Below, in pieces: positions 7,616-14,976 of a DNA stretch of 30,553 nt. A model generated the notes under the pieces. That model searched no databases, was not told where the DNA came from, and saw only the letters and a program-made list of their open reading frames with translations. The stretch is from contig JAEDLR010000019.1 of assembly GCA_016295145.1 (NCBI GenBank), forward strand, positions 1-30,553. The letters are read 5' to 3'. Origin of the DNA: Oscillospiraceae bacterium (GTDB lineage Bacteria > Bacillota > Clostridia > Oscillospirales > Ruminococcaceae). The position numbers and the translations under genes were made by a program. Position 1 is the first letter of the stretch; every line of letters starts with the position of its first letter.

Positions 7616-8341
7616 ATGAAAAGAACATTTGTTTCTATCTGTTCTGCCCTGATGCTTGCTGCCTGTATGCCGATTTCGGCAAATGCCGCAGGATACGGTC
7701 AGGGCAAGGCGGTGAATGGGCAGAATCAACCCACTGGCGCGCTGGAGTTTCAGGCGCAGTATGCCCCAAATGATGCGTATGCACTCACCCAGGCAGCAGA
7801 TTCCATTCTGCTGACCTTTGACCAGGGCTATGAAAACGGGTACACTGCAAAGATTCTGGACACCCTCAAGGAGCATCATGTCAAGGCATTGTTTTTCATC
7901 ACCGGCGACTATGCAAAGTCCGAGCCGCAACTCATCAACCGCATGATCGCGGAGGGGCACGCCATTGGCAATCACGGCATGAGGCACCTGAAAGCCTCGG
8001 AGCTTTCCGCGGAAGCTCTCCGTGAGGAAATCGGCTCGCTGCATTCGTATGTGCTGCAAAATTACGGCTATGAGATGCAATATTACCGCCCCCCTTGCGG
8101 CGATTATGATGCCGAAGCATTGCAGACTGTGCAGGAGATGGGCTACAAAACCGTTTTCTGGAGCTTTGCCTATGTGGATTGGAACACCGATGCACAACCG
8201 GATCCGGAAACTGCAAAGCAAACGCTGATTCAGGCGGCACACCCCAACGGGATCTATCTGCTGCACTCGGTTTCATCTGCAAACGCGGCGGTTCTGGGTG
8301 ATGTCATCACGGAACTGAAAGCAATGGGCTATCGGTTGTAA
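7616..8341 (+). CDS. pdaA: PdaA-like polysaccharide deacetylase (peptidoglycan muramic-acid de-N-acetylase family)
   Basis: This 241-residue exported protein has a signal peptide that could be cut after ANA (residue 24). LAAC at 14-17 is also a possible lipobox. The NodB-type fold covers about 62-241. It shows LLTFDQGYENGYT (catalytic Asp69), the zinc pair His120/His124 in GNHGMRH, RPPCG (about 158-162), FWSFAYVDW and YLLHSVSSANA. The PdaA subgroup characteristically has FDxGYENG and YLLHxVSxxNA, so I prefer that assignment over generic chitin deacetylases. In Bacillus the enzyme helps make muramic-delta-lactam in spore cortex; that role here is inference. SD AAGGAG lies 9 nt before the ATG. 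Confidence 0.9.
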   Translation: MKRTFVSICSALMLAACMPISANAAGYGQGKAVNGQNQPTGALEFQAQYAPNDAYALTQAADSILLTFDQGYENGYTAKILDTLKEHHVKALFFITGDYAKSEPQLINRMIAEGHAIGNHGMRHLKASELSAEALREEIGSLHSYVLQNYGYEMQYYRPPCGDYDAEALQTVQEMGYKTVFWSFAYVDWNTDAQPDPETAKQTLIQAAHPNGIYLLHSVSSANAAVLGDVITELKAMGYRL

Positions 8342-8391
8342 TCTCAGATAGGGTCGCTTCCCCAAAGCCACTGCCCAGGCAATCCCATCAT

Positions 8392-8456
8392 CCATGTTTC
8401 GGTCAAGCCTTTTCAGAGGATTGGCCGAAACTTTTTCATGGGTAATCCTCTTTTTC
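8392..8456 (+). terminator. Probable pdaA terminator with competing or pseudoknot pairing
   Basis: AGAGGATT (8415-8422) and AATCCTCT (8444-8451) form a perfect 8-bp stem followed by a T-run, the expected place for a terminator after pdaA. A second helix, TTTCGGTC (8397-8404) with GGCCGAAA (8423-8430), extended by CCATG (8392-8396)/CATGG (8437-8441), encloses the left arm of the first. The two stems therefore cross, giving either alternative folds or a pseudoknot. Confidence 0.55.
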
Positions 8457-8486
8457 CTTTCTTCAAATGTAAATTTTCTGTAAACT

Positions 8487-8515
8487 TTGAAAAAACTTGT
8501 ACGAAACCGTACAAC
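8487..8515 (+). promoter_or_regulatory. Candidate promoter with an internal palindromic operator
   Basis: TTGAAA (8487-8492), 17 nt and TACAAC (8510-8515) make a plausible promoter 59 nt ahead of the replication-protein start. A perfect inverted repeat, TTGTACG-AAAC-CGTACAA (8497-8514), fills the spacer and overlaps the -10 box, where a repressor would block RNA polymerase. No regulator gene lies next to it. Function is inferred. Confidence 0.45.
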
Positions 8516-8573
8516 TTTTGCCGGAATTTGACCTATTAGTAGAAGCGTTTTTTTCTGTTATGGAGGTATTTGT

Positions 8574-9485
8574 ATGAAGAAAGGTATCAGTTTTTTCCCC
8601 ATGTCGTGTACGCAATCCACTGCGGAGGAGGTGCTGGAGGCAGAGTTCGGCGCACCTGCTACGGCTCTGATTCTCACGCTGTACCGCAAAATCTACGGCG
8701 AAAACGGTTTCTATTGCGATTTCTCGTGGCAGATGCAAAGAGTGCTTGCCCGCAAGCTTGGTATCGAACAGGATCGGGCATATGAGATCATCAAGACAGC
8801 CCTTGCACTGGGATTGTTCGACCAAACCATGTATGACCAGTACGAGATCCTGACCTCTATGGAGATTCAGGAGCATTACTTTTACGCCGTCACCCGCCGC
8901 AAGTGTTTCGAATTTGAACGCAAGTATCTGCTCCTGCGGGATGATCAACTGCCGAAAATGCTGCAACTGCATCCCCGGGAAGATACACAGCACACCGATG
9001 ACTCAGGGGATACCCATCCCGAAAATGCTGACATCCTGCAAGCAAATGTTGACATTCCGCAAGCAGAAGTTACGTTGAACGAGAAAAATGCTGACATTGT
9101 GACAACAGAATCGCAAAAATGTCAGCATGATGCAGACAGTATGCAACAAACGAAACAATACAATACGATACAAAACGATACGAAACAAGACGAAACGACA
9201 GCAAACGAAACGACACAAAACGAGACAACACAACAAACCATACCCACGCACCCGCAGGAACCCCAAGAAGATGATGAAGGTTACTTTGGAAGTTACGCAA
9301 ACGTGCGCCTGCGTTTTTGCGAGTTCAAGACATTGGTGCAGCGTTACGGGGAATTTGCGGTTGATCGTTACATCGAGCGGCTGAGTACATACATGGCAAC
9401 CAAACATCGGGAGTACCGCGACCACGCCAACACCCTTCTCGATTGGATGGAGCAGGACGGGGTCAAGACCTTAAACGGGCGTTAA
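8574..9485 (+). CDS. Phage/plasmid-type replication protein (DUF4373-like N-terminus, DnaD-like tail)
   Basis: This 303-residue protein starts behind TGGAGG. Residues 4-110 (ISFFPMSCTQ...LEAEFGAPATALILTLYRKIYGENGFYCDF...RVLARKLGI) match the N-terminal wHTH-like domain of DUF4373/Lin1244-type proteins of phages and mobile elements. Residues about 238-300 (YANVRLRFCEFKTLVQRYG...YIERLSTYMATKHREYRDHANTLLDWME) match the short C-terminal module found in such replication proteins. The middle, about 130-235, is low-complexity (Asn/Asp/Thr/Gln) and is encoded by DNA with 21-bp direct repeats and a pentanucleotide array (separate entries). No other phage or plasmid gene is adjacent, so it is either a domesticated single gene or the remnant of an element. 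It probably binds DNA at or near its own gene. Confidence 0.75.
   Translation: MKKGISFFPMSCTQSTAEEVLEAEFGAPATALILTLYRKIYGENGFYCDFSWQMQRVLARKLGIEQDRAYEIIKTALALGLFDQTMYDQYEILTSMEIQEHYFYAVTRRKCFEFERKYLLLRDDQLPKMLQLHPREDTQHTDDSGDTHPENADILQANVDIPQAEVTLNEKNADIVTTESQKCQHDADSMQQTKQYNTIQNDTKQDETTANETTQNETTQQTIPTHPQEPQEDDEGYFGSYANVRLRFCEFKTLVQRYGEFAVDRYIERLSTYMATKHREYRDHANTLLDWMEQDGVKTLNGR
9022..9128 (+). repeat. Iteron-like repeats inside the replication-protein gene
   Basis: Two tandem 21-bp units (9023-9043 and 9044-9064) agree at 18 of 21 bases. A third copy of the core ATGCTGACATT lies at 9088-9098. An exact inverted copy, AATGTCAGCAT, lies at 9118-9128. The direct copies encode similar peptides (NADI/NVDI), but the inverted copy encodes an unrelated one, which suggests a DNA-level role such as initiator binding. 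Confidence 0.6.
9151..9235 (+). repeat. Degenerate pentanucleotide tandem array, consensus about CGAAA/CRAWA
   Basis: About 17 consecutive 5-bp units, nearly all beginning with C and having A at positions 3 and 5 (CGAAA, CAATA, CGATA, CGACA and the like). The top strand has almost no T. The array lies in frame within the low-complexity centre of the replication protein (residues about 193-221), starting 22 bp after the iteron-like repeats. Confidence 0.75.
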
Positions 9486-9497
9486 CAGGCGAAATTC

Positions 9498-9526
9498 TTG
9501 CAATTCACACGCTTTTGTGGTATAAT
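9498..9526 (+). promoter_or_regulatory. Sigma-A-type promoter of the pseudouridine synthase gene
   Basis: TTGCAA (9498-9503), a 17-nt spacer and TATAAT (9521-9526) lie 31 nt before the ATG, starting just after the stop codon of the replication-protein gene. Confidence 0.8.
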
Positions 9527-9557
9527 GCCCATATGTGGCAAAAGGAGCGTGTTTTGC

Positions 9558-10511
9558 ATGATTGAATTTACGGTTTCCCGCAACGATGCAGGGCAAAGGG
9601 CGGATAAGTTTCTTGTGAAGGCTTGCCCCGGGGTGCCCAGAAATCTGCTGTACAAGGCCTTTCGCAAAAAAGATATCAAACGCAACGGCAAACGCTGTAC
9701 TCCTGAGGAGATGCTCTGCGAGGGCGATGTGCTCCGTGCGTATCTGCCCGAGGATGCTTGCCGGATGAAGCCTCAGCGCACTGTTTCAACACAATTGCCC
9801 CCGCCTGAGATCGTCTATGAGGACGAAAACATCTGCCTGATGCACAAGCCGGTGGGTGTGCCGGTTCATGCCGATGACAAGGGCACTGTGGATACCATGA
9901 TCGGGCGATTTACTGCCTTTTTGTACCATCGCGGCTTGTATAACCCATTGGCTGAGCAAAGCTTTGTGCCTGCGCTGTGCAACCGTCTGGACCGCAACAC
10001 CGAGGGGCTGTGTATCGGCGCGAAAAATGCTGCTGCGCTGCGGTGCGTCAACGAGATGATTCGTAACGGCGAGGTGCGCAAAGAATACCTCTGTGCGGTG
10101 GTTGGCAAGCCGCCTAAGCAGACAGATACTGTGGTGGCGTATCACTGCAAAAAGGACGGTAACAGGGTGATTTTGCGATATCAACCCTTTGCGGGCGCAA
10201 AGCTTGCAAAAACGGGCTATGAACTGCTTGCCACGGTGGGTGAAATTTCTCTTGTGCGGGTACGGTTGTATACGGGGCGCACCCACCAGATTCGTGCACA
10301 GATGGCGTTGCTTGGCTGCCCGATTCTGGGGGACGGCGCATACGGTGACAAGGGGGCAAATCAACGGTATGGGGAGCATTTTCAACTGCTGACGGCATAT
10401 CGGCTGACATTTTGCCCCACAGCAGCAGACAGCGTGGTTTCCAATCTGCGGGGCAGATGCTTTGAGATCACCCCCGATTTTGTTGGTAAATATTTTCCCG
10501 GGGAATACTAA
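9558..10511 (+). CDS. RluA-family pseudouridine synthase
   Basis: This 317-residue protein isomerises uridine to pseudouridine in rRNA or tRNA. The N-terminal 85 residues are S4-like (RADKFLVKACPGVPRNLLYKAFRKKDIKRNGKR). The catalytic domain contains ICLMHKPVGVPVH, the active-site loop NRLDRNTEGL with the catalytic Asp, and VRVRLYTGRTHQIRAQMALLGCPILGD. The loop has CNRLD where RluA/C/D of E. coli have HRLD. The substrate position (RluC, RluD or RluB-like) cannot be told, so no symbol is given. The ATG at 9558 has AAAGGAG 10 nt upstream; the upstream in-frame ATG lies within the promoter region. Confidence 0.92.
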   Translation: MIEFTVSRNDAGQRADKFLVKACPGVPRNLLYKAFRKKDIKRNGKRCTPEEMLCEGDVLRAYLPEDACRMKPQRTVSTQLPPPEIVYEDENICLMHKPVGVPVHADDKGTVDTMIGRFTAFLYHRGLYNPLAEQSFVPALCNRLDRNTEGLCIGAKNAAALRCVNEMIRNGEVRKEYLCAVVGKPPKQTDTVVAYHCKKDGNRVILRYQPFAGAKLAKTGYELLATVGEISLVRVRLYTGRTHQIRAQMALLGCPILGDGAYGDKGANQRYGEHFQLLTAYRLTFCPTAADSVVSNLRGRCFEITPDFVGKYFPGEY

Positions 10512-10547
10512 AAAAGAAAAACGGCCGCCATACAGCGACCGTTTTCG
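10512..10547. terminator. Bidirectional terminator between the converging rlu and pnp genes
   Basis: The hairpin AAAACGG-C-CGC / GCG-A-CCGTTTT (about 10517-10545) has one mismatch and a 6-nt loop. On the minus strand it is followed by TTTTT-C-TTTTTT, a strong terminator for pnp; on the plus strand the T-run is short. Confidence 0.75.
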
Positions 10548-10566
10548 TATCCAATGCAATTGCGTT

Positions 10567-12693
10567 TCAGCTTTGAATCTGACGCTTTGCTTCCAGTTCT
10601 TCCAACGCATCTTTTCGGGAGAGAGAAATCTTGCCCCGTGCATCGTCAATCTCCATGACCTTGACCACGATCTCATCGCCCAGAGCAACCACATCTTCGG
10701 TCTTTTCCACGCGACCCTTATCCAGCTTGGAAATATGCACCAGACCCTCCTTGCCGGGAACAATTTCCACAAACGCACCAAAGGTCTGAATGCCGGTGAC
10801 CTTGCCCTTATAAATCGCGCCGATTTCCGGCCCGTTTGCGATGGTGTTGACAATGGTGATTGCCTTACGGCAATTGTCCAGATCCACGCCGGAAACAAAC
10901 ACGCTGCCGTCCTCGTTGATGTCAATCTTGCACTGGCACTCGGCAGAAATCTTCTGGATGACCTTGCCGCCGCTGCCGATGACCTCACGGATCTTATCCA
11001 CAGGCACCTTGGTCTGCAGCATCTTGGGCGCATAGGCACTGACGGTCTCGCGGGGAGCACCGATGGCCTTGAGCATAATCTCATCGAGGATATACAGGCG
11101 GGCTTTGCGGGTCTTTTCAAATGCCTCTTTGATGATGGCAGGGGTCAGACCGTCCACCTTGATATCCACCTGAATTGCAGTGATGCCCTTATGGGTACCG
11201 CCGACCTTGAAGTCCATATCGCCGAAGAAATCTTCCAGACCCTGAATATCGACCATGGTCATGAAATCGTCAGAATCGGGCAGTGTAATCAGGCCGCAGG
11301 AGATGCCTGCAACAGGAGCCTTGATGGGCACACCGGCGTCCATCAGAGCCAGGGTAGAGCCGCAGATGGAGCCCTGAGAGGTAGAACCGTTGGAGCTGAG
11401 CACCTCGGACACCAGACGCATTGCATAGGGGAACTCCTCCACGGAGGGCAGAACAGGCACAAGGGCACGCTCTGCCAACGCACCGTGACCGATCTCGCGG
11501 CGGCCGGGCCCACGGCTGGGCTTGGTCTCACCCACAGAGTAGCTGGGGAAGTTATAGTGATGCATATAGCGCTTGGTCTCTTCGTTCTCGTCCAGACCAT
11601 CAATGCGCTGTGCATCGGAGACAGGGCCGAGGGTGGCAATGGTCAACACCTGTGTCTGCCCTCTGGTGAACAGACCGGAGCCATGGACTCTGGGCAGCAG
11701 ACCAACCTCAGCGGAAAGGGGACGAATCTCGTCAATGCCGCGGCCGTCCACACGCTTGCCCTGATACAGCCACTGGCGCACGATGGTCTTCTGCAGCTTG
11801 TAGATGCACTCGTCGATCATGGGGATGCGCTCGGCGTTTTCTGCATCGAACTTCTCGTGAATGGCGTTCTTGATGGGAGAAAGCCGTGCCTCACGGATAT
11901 TCTTGTCGTTGGTATCCAGTGCGTATTCCACATCCTTGCGTGCAAATGCCTCAATGGCATCAAACAGGGCGTGGTCAACTTCCATGGATTCAAATGTGAA
12001 CTTGGGCTTGCCGATCTCCTGGCGGATCTCGTTGATAAAGGCAACCAGCTTTTTGATCTCCTCGTGTGCCTTGAGAATTGCCTCCAGCATCACATCCTCG
12101 GGCACTTCATTGGCACCTGCCTCAATCATCACGATCTTCTCTGCGGTACCGGCAACGGTCAGCGTCAGGTCGCTGACTGCTCTCTGCTGCTGATTGGGCA
12201 TCAGAATGATCTCGCCATCCACCAGACCCACGGAAACACCGCCAACAGGGCCGTTCCACGGGATATCAGAGATGGAGATGGCAACAGAAGTACCGATCAT
12301 GCCGCAGATCTCGGGCAGACAGTCCTGATCCACGGCAAGCACTGTCATGACCACAGACACATCGTTGCGCATATCCTTGGGGAACAGCGGACGAATGGGG
12401 CGGTCAACCACGCGGGAAGTCAGGATGGCTTTCTCGGAGGGTTTCCCCTCACGCTTCATGAAGCTGCCGGGGATTCTGCCAACGGAGTACAGACGCTCCT
12501 CGTAATCCACGGAAAGGGGGAAGAAATCAACGCCCTCACGGGGCTTTTCACTGGCGGTGACATTTGCCATGACCACGGTATCGCCGTAGCGTACCCAGCA
12601 GGAGCCGTTGGAAAGCTCGCAGGTCTTACCGGTCTCGATGGTCAGGGTTCTGCCGCAGAATTCAGTTTGAAACATCTTGTGATTGCCAAACAT
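10567..12693 (-). CDS. pnp: Polyribonucleotide nucleotidyltransferase (PNPase)
   Basis: This 708-residue phosphorolytic 3'-5' exoribonuclease is of normal length. Two RNase PH domains frame an alpha-helical domain: FQTEFCGRTLTIETGK...YGDTVVMANVTAS and FFPLSVDYEERLYSVGRIPGSF (first), RVDGRGIDEIRPLSAEVG and FPSYSVGETKPSRGPGRREIGHG (second). A KH domain (VDKIREVIGSGGKVIQKI) and an S1 domain (GAIYKGKVTGIQTFGAFVEI) end the protein. The ATG at 12693 follows AGGAGG with 9-nt spacing; codons further upstream lack an SD. It lies downstream of rpsO in the same direction, the classic order. The 160-nt leader between the rpsO terminator and the start has short hairpins (for example GCCGA/TCGGC, ACAGGA/TCCTGT) that could carry the autoregulation known for pnp elsewhere. 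Confidence 0.97.
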   Translation of the reverse strand: MFGNHKMFQTEFCGRTLTIETGKTCELSNGSCWVRYGDTVVMANVTASEKPREGVDFFPLSVDYEERLYSVGRIPGSFMKREGKPSEKAILTSRVVDRPIRPLFPKDMRNDVSVVMTVLAVDQDCLPEICGMIGTSVAISISDIPWNGPVGGVSVGLVDGEIILMPNQQQRAVSDLTLTVAGTAEKIVMIEAGANEVPEDVMLEAILKAHEEIKKLVAFINEIRQEIGKPKFTFESMEVDHALFDAIEAFARKDVEYALDTNDKNIREARLSPIKNAIHEKFDAENAERIPMIDECIYKLQKTIVRQWLYQGKRVDGRGIDEIRPLSAEVGLLPRVHGSGLFTRGQTQVLTIATLGPVSDAQRIDGLDENEETKRYMHHYNFPSYSVGETKPSRGPGRREIGHGALAERALVPVLPSVEEFPYAMRLVSEVLSSNGSTSQGSICGSTLALMDAGVPIKAPVAGISCGLITLPDSDDFMTMVDIQGLEDFFGDMDFKVGGTHKGITAIQVDIKVDGLTPAIIKEAFEKTRKARLYILDEIMLKAIGAPRETVSAYAPKMLQTKVPVDKIREVIGSGGKVIQKISAECQCKIDINEDGSVFVSGVDLDNCRKAITIVNTIANGPEIGAIYKGKVTGIQTFGAFVEIVPGKEGLVHISKLDKGRVEKTEDVVALGDEIVVKVMEIDDARGKISLSRKDALEELEAKRQIQS

Positions 12694-12852
12694 GGGCTTA
12701 TACCTCCTGTAAATCTGGTATTGTCGGGATTGCGGAAAAAGCGCACCCACGCACAACCATACAGGAATTAACACAAAATCCTGTGCCGAGGAATGCAGCA
12801 TCGGCATACGATTTCATGCTAACCCCCACGCTGTGCCGTGGTACGCTTGCAT

Positions 12853-12882
12853 AAAAAGGGCAAGAGAACTCCCCTGCCCTTT
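12853..12882 (-). terminator. Intrinsic terminator after rpsO
   Basis: On the minus strand AAAGGGCA (12882-12875) pairs with TGCCCTTT (12862-12855), followed by T residues. It lies 15 nt past the rpsO stop and separates rpsO from pnp, so pnp is read through or has its own promoter. Confidence 0.8.
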
Positions 12883-12896
12883 CCATGCTGTTTGGA

Positions 12897-13163
12897 TTAC
12901 TTACGCAGACCCAGACGCTCGATGGTTGCACGGTAACGCTCGATATCCTTCTTCTTCAGATAGTTGAGCAGATTACGGCGGCGACCGACCATCTTCAGCA
13001 GACCGCGGTAGGAATGGTAATCCTTCTTGTGATCCTTCAGATGGGCGTTCAGGTCGTTGATGCGACGGGTCAGAATTGCGATCTGCACCTCAGGGGAACC
13101 GGTGTCACCCTCGTGGGTAGCATTGGCAACGATGACTTCCGTCTTTTCTTCCTTACGAAGCAT
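12897..13163 (-). CDS. rpsO: 30S ribosomal protein S15
   Basis: The 88-residue protein has the normal length and sequence: MLRKEEKTEVI, THEGDTGSPEVQIAILTRRINDLNAHLKDHKKDYHSYRGLLKMVGRRRNLLNYLKKKD and the C-terminal ERYRATIERLGLRK. S15 binds the central domain of 16S rRNA early in 30S assembly. The start at 13163 is set by GAGGTG 6 nt upstream and by the family N-terminus. It is followed by a terminator and pnp. The leader is unusually structured (separate entry). Confidence 0.98.
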   Translation of the reverse strand: MLRKEEKTEVIVANATHEGDTGSPEVQIAILTRRINDLNAHLKDHKKDYHSYRGLLKMVGRRRNLLNYLKKKDIERYRATIERLGLRK

Positions 13164-13285
13164 TGGTTTCACCTCACATAATTGTATATCGCCGGCGAAC
13201 TCAGCAAGAGGGCCTCGGTGAAGTTCCCACGCCTGACATGGGCGCATCGGACACAATCCCTCATCCGAGTAAGCGACCTTCTTAT
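13164..13285 (-). promoter_or_regulatory. Structured rpsO leader, pseudoknot-capable (candidate S15 autoregulatory element)
   Basis: In mRNA order CTCGG (13269-13265) and GAGGG (13262-13258) are followed by CCGAG (13218-13214) and CCCTC (13212-13208). The two helices cross, as in a pseudoknot. Between them lies a CGCC/GGCG hairpin (13246-13230), and TCGCCGGCGA (13196-13187) is a perfect palindrome near the SD. A TAGAAT -10-like box lies just upstream. Feedback of S15 on its own leader is established in several bacteria; this instance is inferred. Confidence 0.5.
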
Positions 13286-13425
13286 TCTATCATAAATCCC
13301 CATTTACAGAATGAACATTTCGTGAATATATTATGAACATTTTATGAATATTCAAGAAAGTGGCAGGATTTGCCGCAATGGTACAAACTTGTTTTTCGCA
13401 GTTTCCCTGTTTTTTGCAAAAAAGC
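13286..13425. other. AT-rich divergent intergenic region between rpsO and nadB
   Basis: This 140-bp stretch lies between the rpsO leader and the nadB promoter. It is AT-rich and contains short repeats of the type GAACATTT/GAATATT around 13313-13350. I see no gene, and no operator I can name. Confidence 0.5.
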
Positions 13426-13454
13426 GTGACAAATCCCGCGAAATATGCTACAAT
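13426..13454 (+). promoter_or_regulatory. Sigma-A-type promoter of nadB-nadC
   Basis: GTGACA (13426-13431), 17 nt and TACAAT (13449-13454) lie 58 nt ahead of the nadB start. Just downstream GGGAA/TTCCC and GGGT/ACCC form alternative short stems around 13459-13479, possibly a regulatory leader. Confidence 0.7.
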
Positions 13455-13512
13455 GTGAGGGAACGGGTTTCCCAAAGACCCGCCCATCATGGAAACGAAT
13501 CGAGGAAAGCCT

Positions 13513-14976
13513 ATGCTGCCATTTGAAAACCCCAACTTTGATGTTGTGATTGCAGGTGCAGGTGCTGCCGGATTATACGCTGCGCTGCATCTGCCGCCTG
13601 CCATGCGTATTCTGGTGCTTGCCAAGCGCGAAGCCACGCTGTGCAATTCTGCGCTGGCACAGGGCGGTATTGCCGGTGTGTGGAACTCCCCTGACGACAA
13701 CACCGAGCTTCACGCCAACGATACCCGTATCGCAGGCGCATTTACCAACCGCCCCGAAACGCTGCATATTCTGGTAACTGAAGCCGCACAGGATATTGAA
13801 CAGCTTGTAAAGTACGGTGTTGATTTTGACCGCACCCCCCAGGGCGACTATGACCGCACCCTTGAGGGCGGCCACTGCCGCAGACGCATTTTCCACCACC
13901 GGGATTCCACCGGTGCAGAGATCCTGCGGGGATTGCTTGCTGCCACTGCCCTGCTGCCCAATGTCACCATTGCGGAGCATACCATGGTCAGCCGTGCCAT
14001 GCATACCGAAACGGGCTTTTCCTGCGAATTGCTCCATGAGGGTGCGTTCTCCGTGGTCAACTGCCATTTTCTGATTATGGCAACGGGCGGCATCGGCAGA
14101 GTATACGAGTACACCACCAACTCCGCAATTGCTACCGGTGACGGCATCCGCATTGCCTACGAGTTGGGCGCACGCATCAAGAATCTCAGCCTGATCCAGT
14201 TTCACCCAACAGCGTTTAACAATCGCCATACCCGTGAGTGCTTCCTCATCTCCGAGGCGGTACGCGGCGAGGGTGCTTATCTGCGCAACTGCAAAATGGA
14301 ACGCTTTATGCACCGCTACGATGACCGTCTGGAGCTTGCCCCCCGTGATGTGGTATCCCATGCCATTATTGCGGAAAGCAAGCGTACAGGCTCTACGGAT
14401 TTCTGGCTGGATATCTCCCACAAGGATCCTGCCGAGGTGCGCGACCGTTTCCCGAAGATCTACAGCAAACTGCTGGAGCAGGGCTATGACCTTACCAAGG
14501 AGCCTGTGCCCATCTTTCCTTGTCAGCATTATCTCATGGGCGGCATCAATGTGGACAGCAATGCCCAGACCCGTGTAGAACGCTTGTTCGCCTGTGGCGA
14601 ATGCGCCCACACCGGTGTACACGGCAGCAACCGCCTGGCAAGCAACAGCCTGTTAGAGGCACTGGTGTTCTCCCGCCGTGCCGCTGCCGAAATCGCAAGA
14701 CAGGCAGACGCCATTGGCGACCGCTATGTGCAGGGGGAATTCCCACCGGTGACCGCCACAGAACCGCTGCCCCATGGCATTCGCACAGAACTGCGCAAAA
14801 TCTTGCAGGAAAACTACTTTGTGGTACCCAACACCAAAAATATCCCTGCCGCATACCAGCGCATCACGGAGCTGATACAGCTCATTGCCTGTGAGGACTG
14901 GCGCATGGATACGGATTATCTGGAAGCGCGGTCGCAGGCAACGGTCGCCTATCTGATTCTGGAGGAACAACTATGA
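13513..14976 (+). CDS. nadB: L-aspartate oxidase
   Basis: This 487-residue flavoenzyme oxidises L-aspartate to iminoaspartate, the first step of de novo NAD synthesis. The FAD-binding Rossmann motif is VVIAGAGAAGLYAAL near the N-terminus. Family motifs are SALAQGGIAGV, EGGHCRRRIFHHRDSTGAEI, NLSLIQFHPTAF, SEAVRGEGAYLRN, HYLMGGI and GECAHTGVHGSNRLASNSLLEALVFSRRAA. I chose the ATG at 13513 because GAGGA is 6 nt before it; the in-frame ATG at 13489 lacks an SD. Its stop overlaps the nadC start (ATGA). The usual partner nadA is not in this cluster. Confidence 0.96.
   Translation: MLPFENPNFDVVIAGAGAAGLYAALHLPPAMRILVLAKREATLCNSALAQGGIAGVWNSPDDNTELHANDTRIAGAFTNRPETLHILVTEAAQDIEQLVKYGVDFDRTPQGDYDRTLEGGHCRRRIFHHRDSTGAEILRGLLAATALLPNVTIAEHTMVSRAMHTETGFSCELLHEGAFSVVNCHFLIMATGGIGRVYEYTTNSAIATGDGIRIAYELGARIKNLSLIQFHPTAFNNRHTRECFLISEAVRGEGAYLRNCKMERFMHRYDDRLELAPRDVVSHAIIAESKRTGSTDFWLDISHKDPAEVRDRFPKIYSKLLEQGYDLTKEPVPIFPCQHYLMGGINVDSNAQTRVERLFACGECAHTGVHGSNRLASNSLLEALVFSRRAAAEIARQADAIGDRYVQGEFPPVTATEPLPHGIRTELRKILQENYFVVPNTKNIPAAYQRITELIQLIACEDWRMDTDYLEARSQATVAYLILEEQL

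Noticed and set aside
8366..8375. GCCACTG resembling part of a cobalamin riboswitch core
   Set aside because: The other conserved boxes are absent and no B12-related gene follows.
9023..9064. Tandem 21-bp repeats considered as a CRISPR fragment
   Set aside because: No spacers of regular length separate the copies, and they are in coding frame.
9950..10020. Asn in place of His in the RluA active-site loop (NRLDRNTEGL)
   Set aside because: The catalytic Asp is present, and CNRLD/CNRID variants are, to my knowledge, common in clostridial members of the family.
10462..12771. A 769-codon plus-strand frame opposite pnp
   Set aside because: It is the mirror of an unmistakable PNPase gene and has the His/Leu/Gly-rich composition typical of antisense frames.
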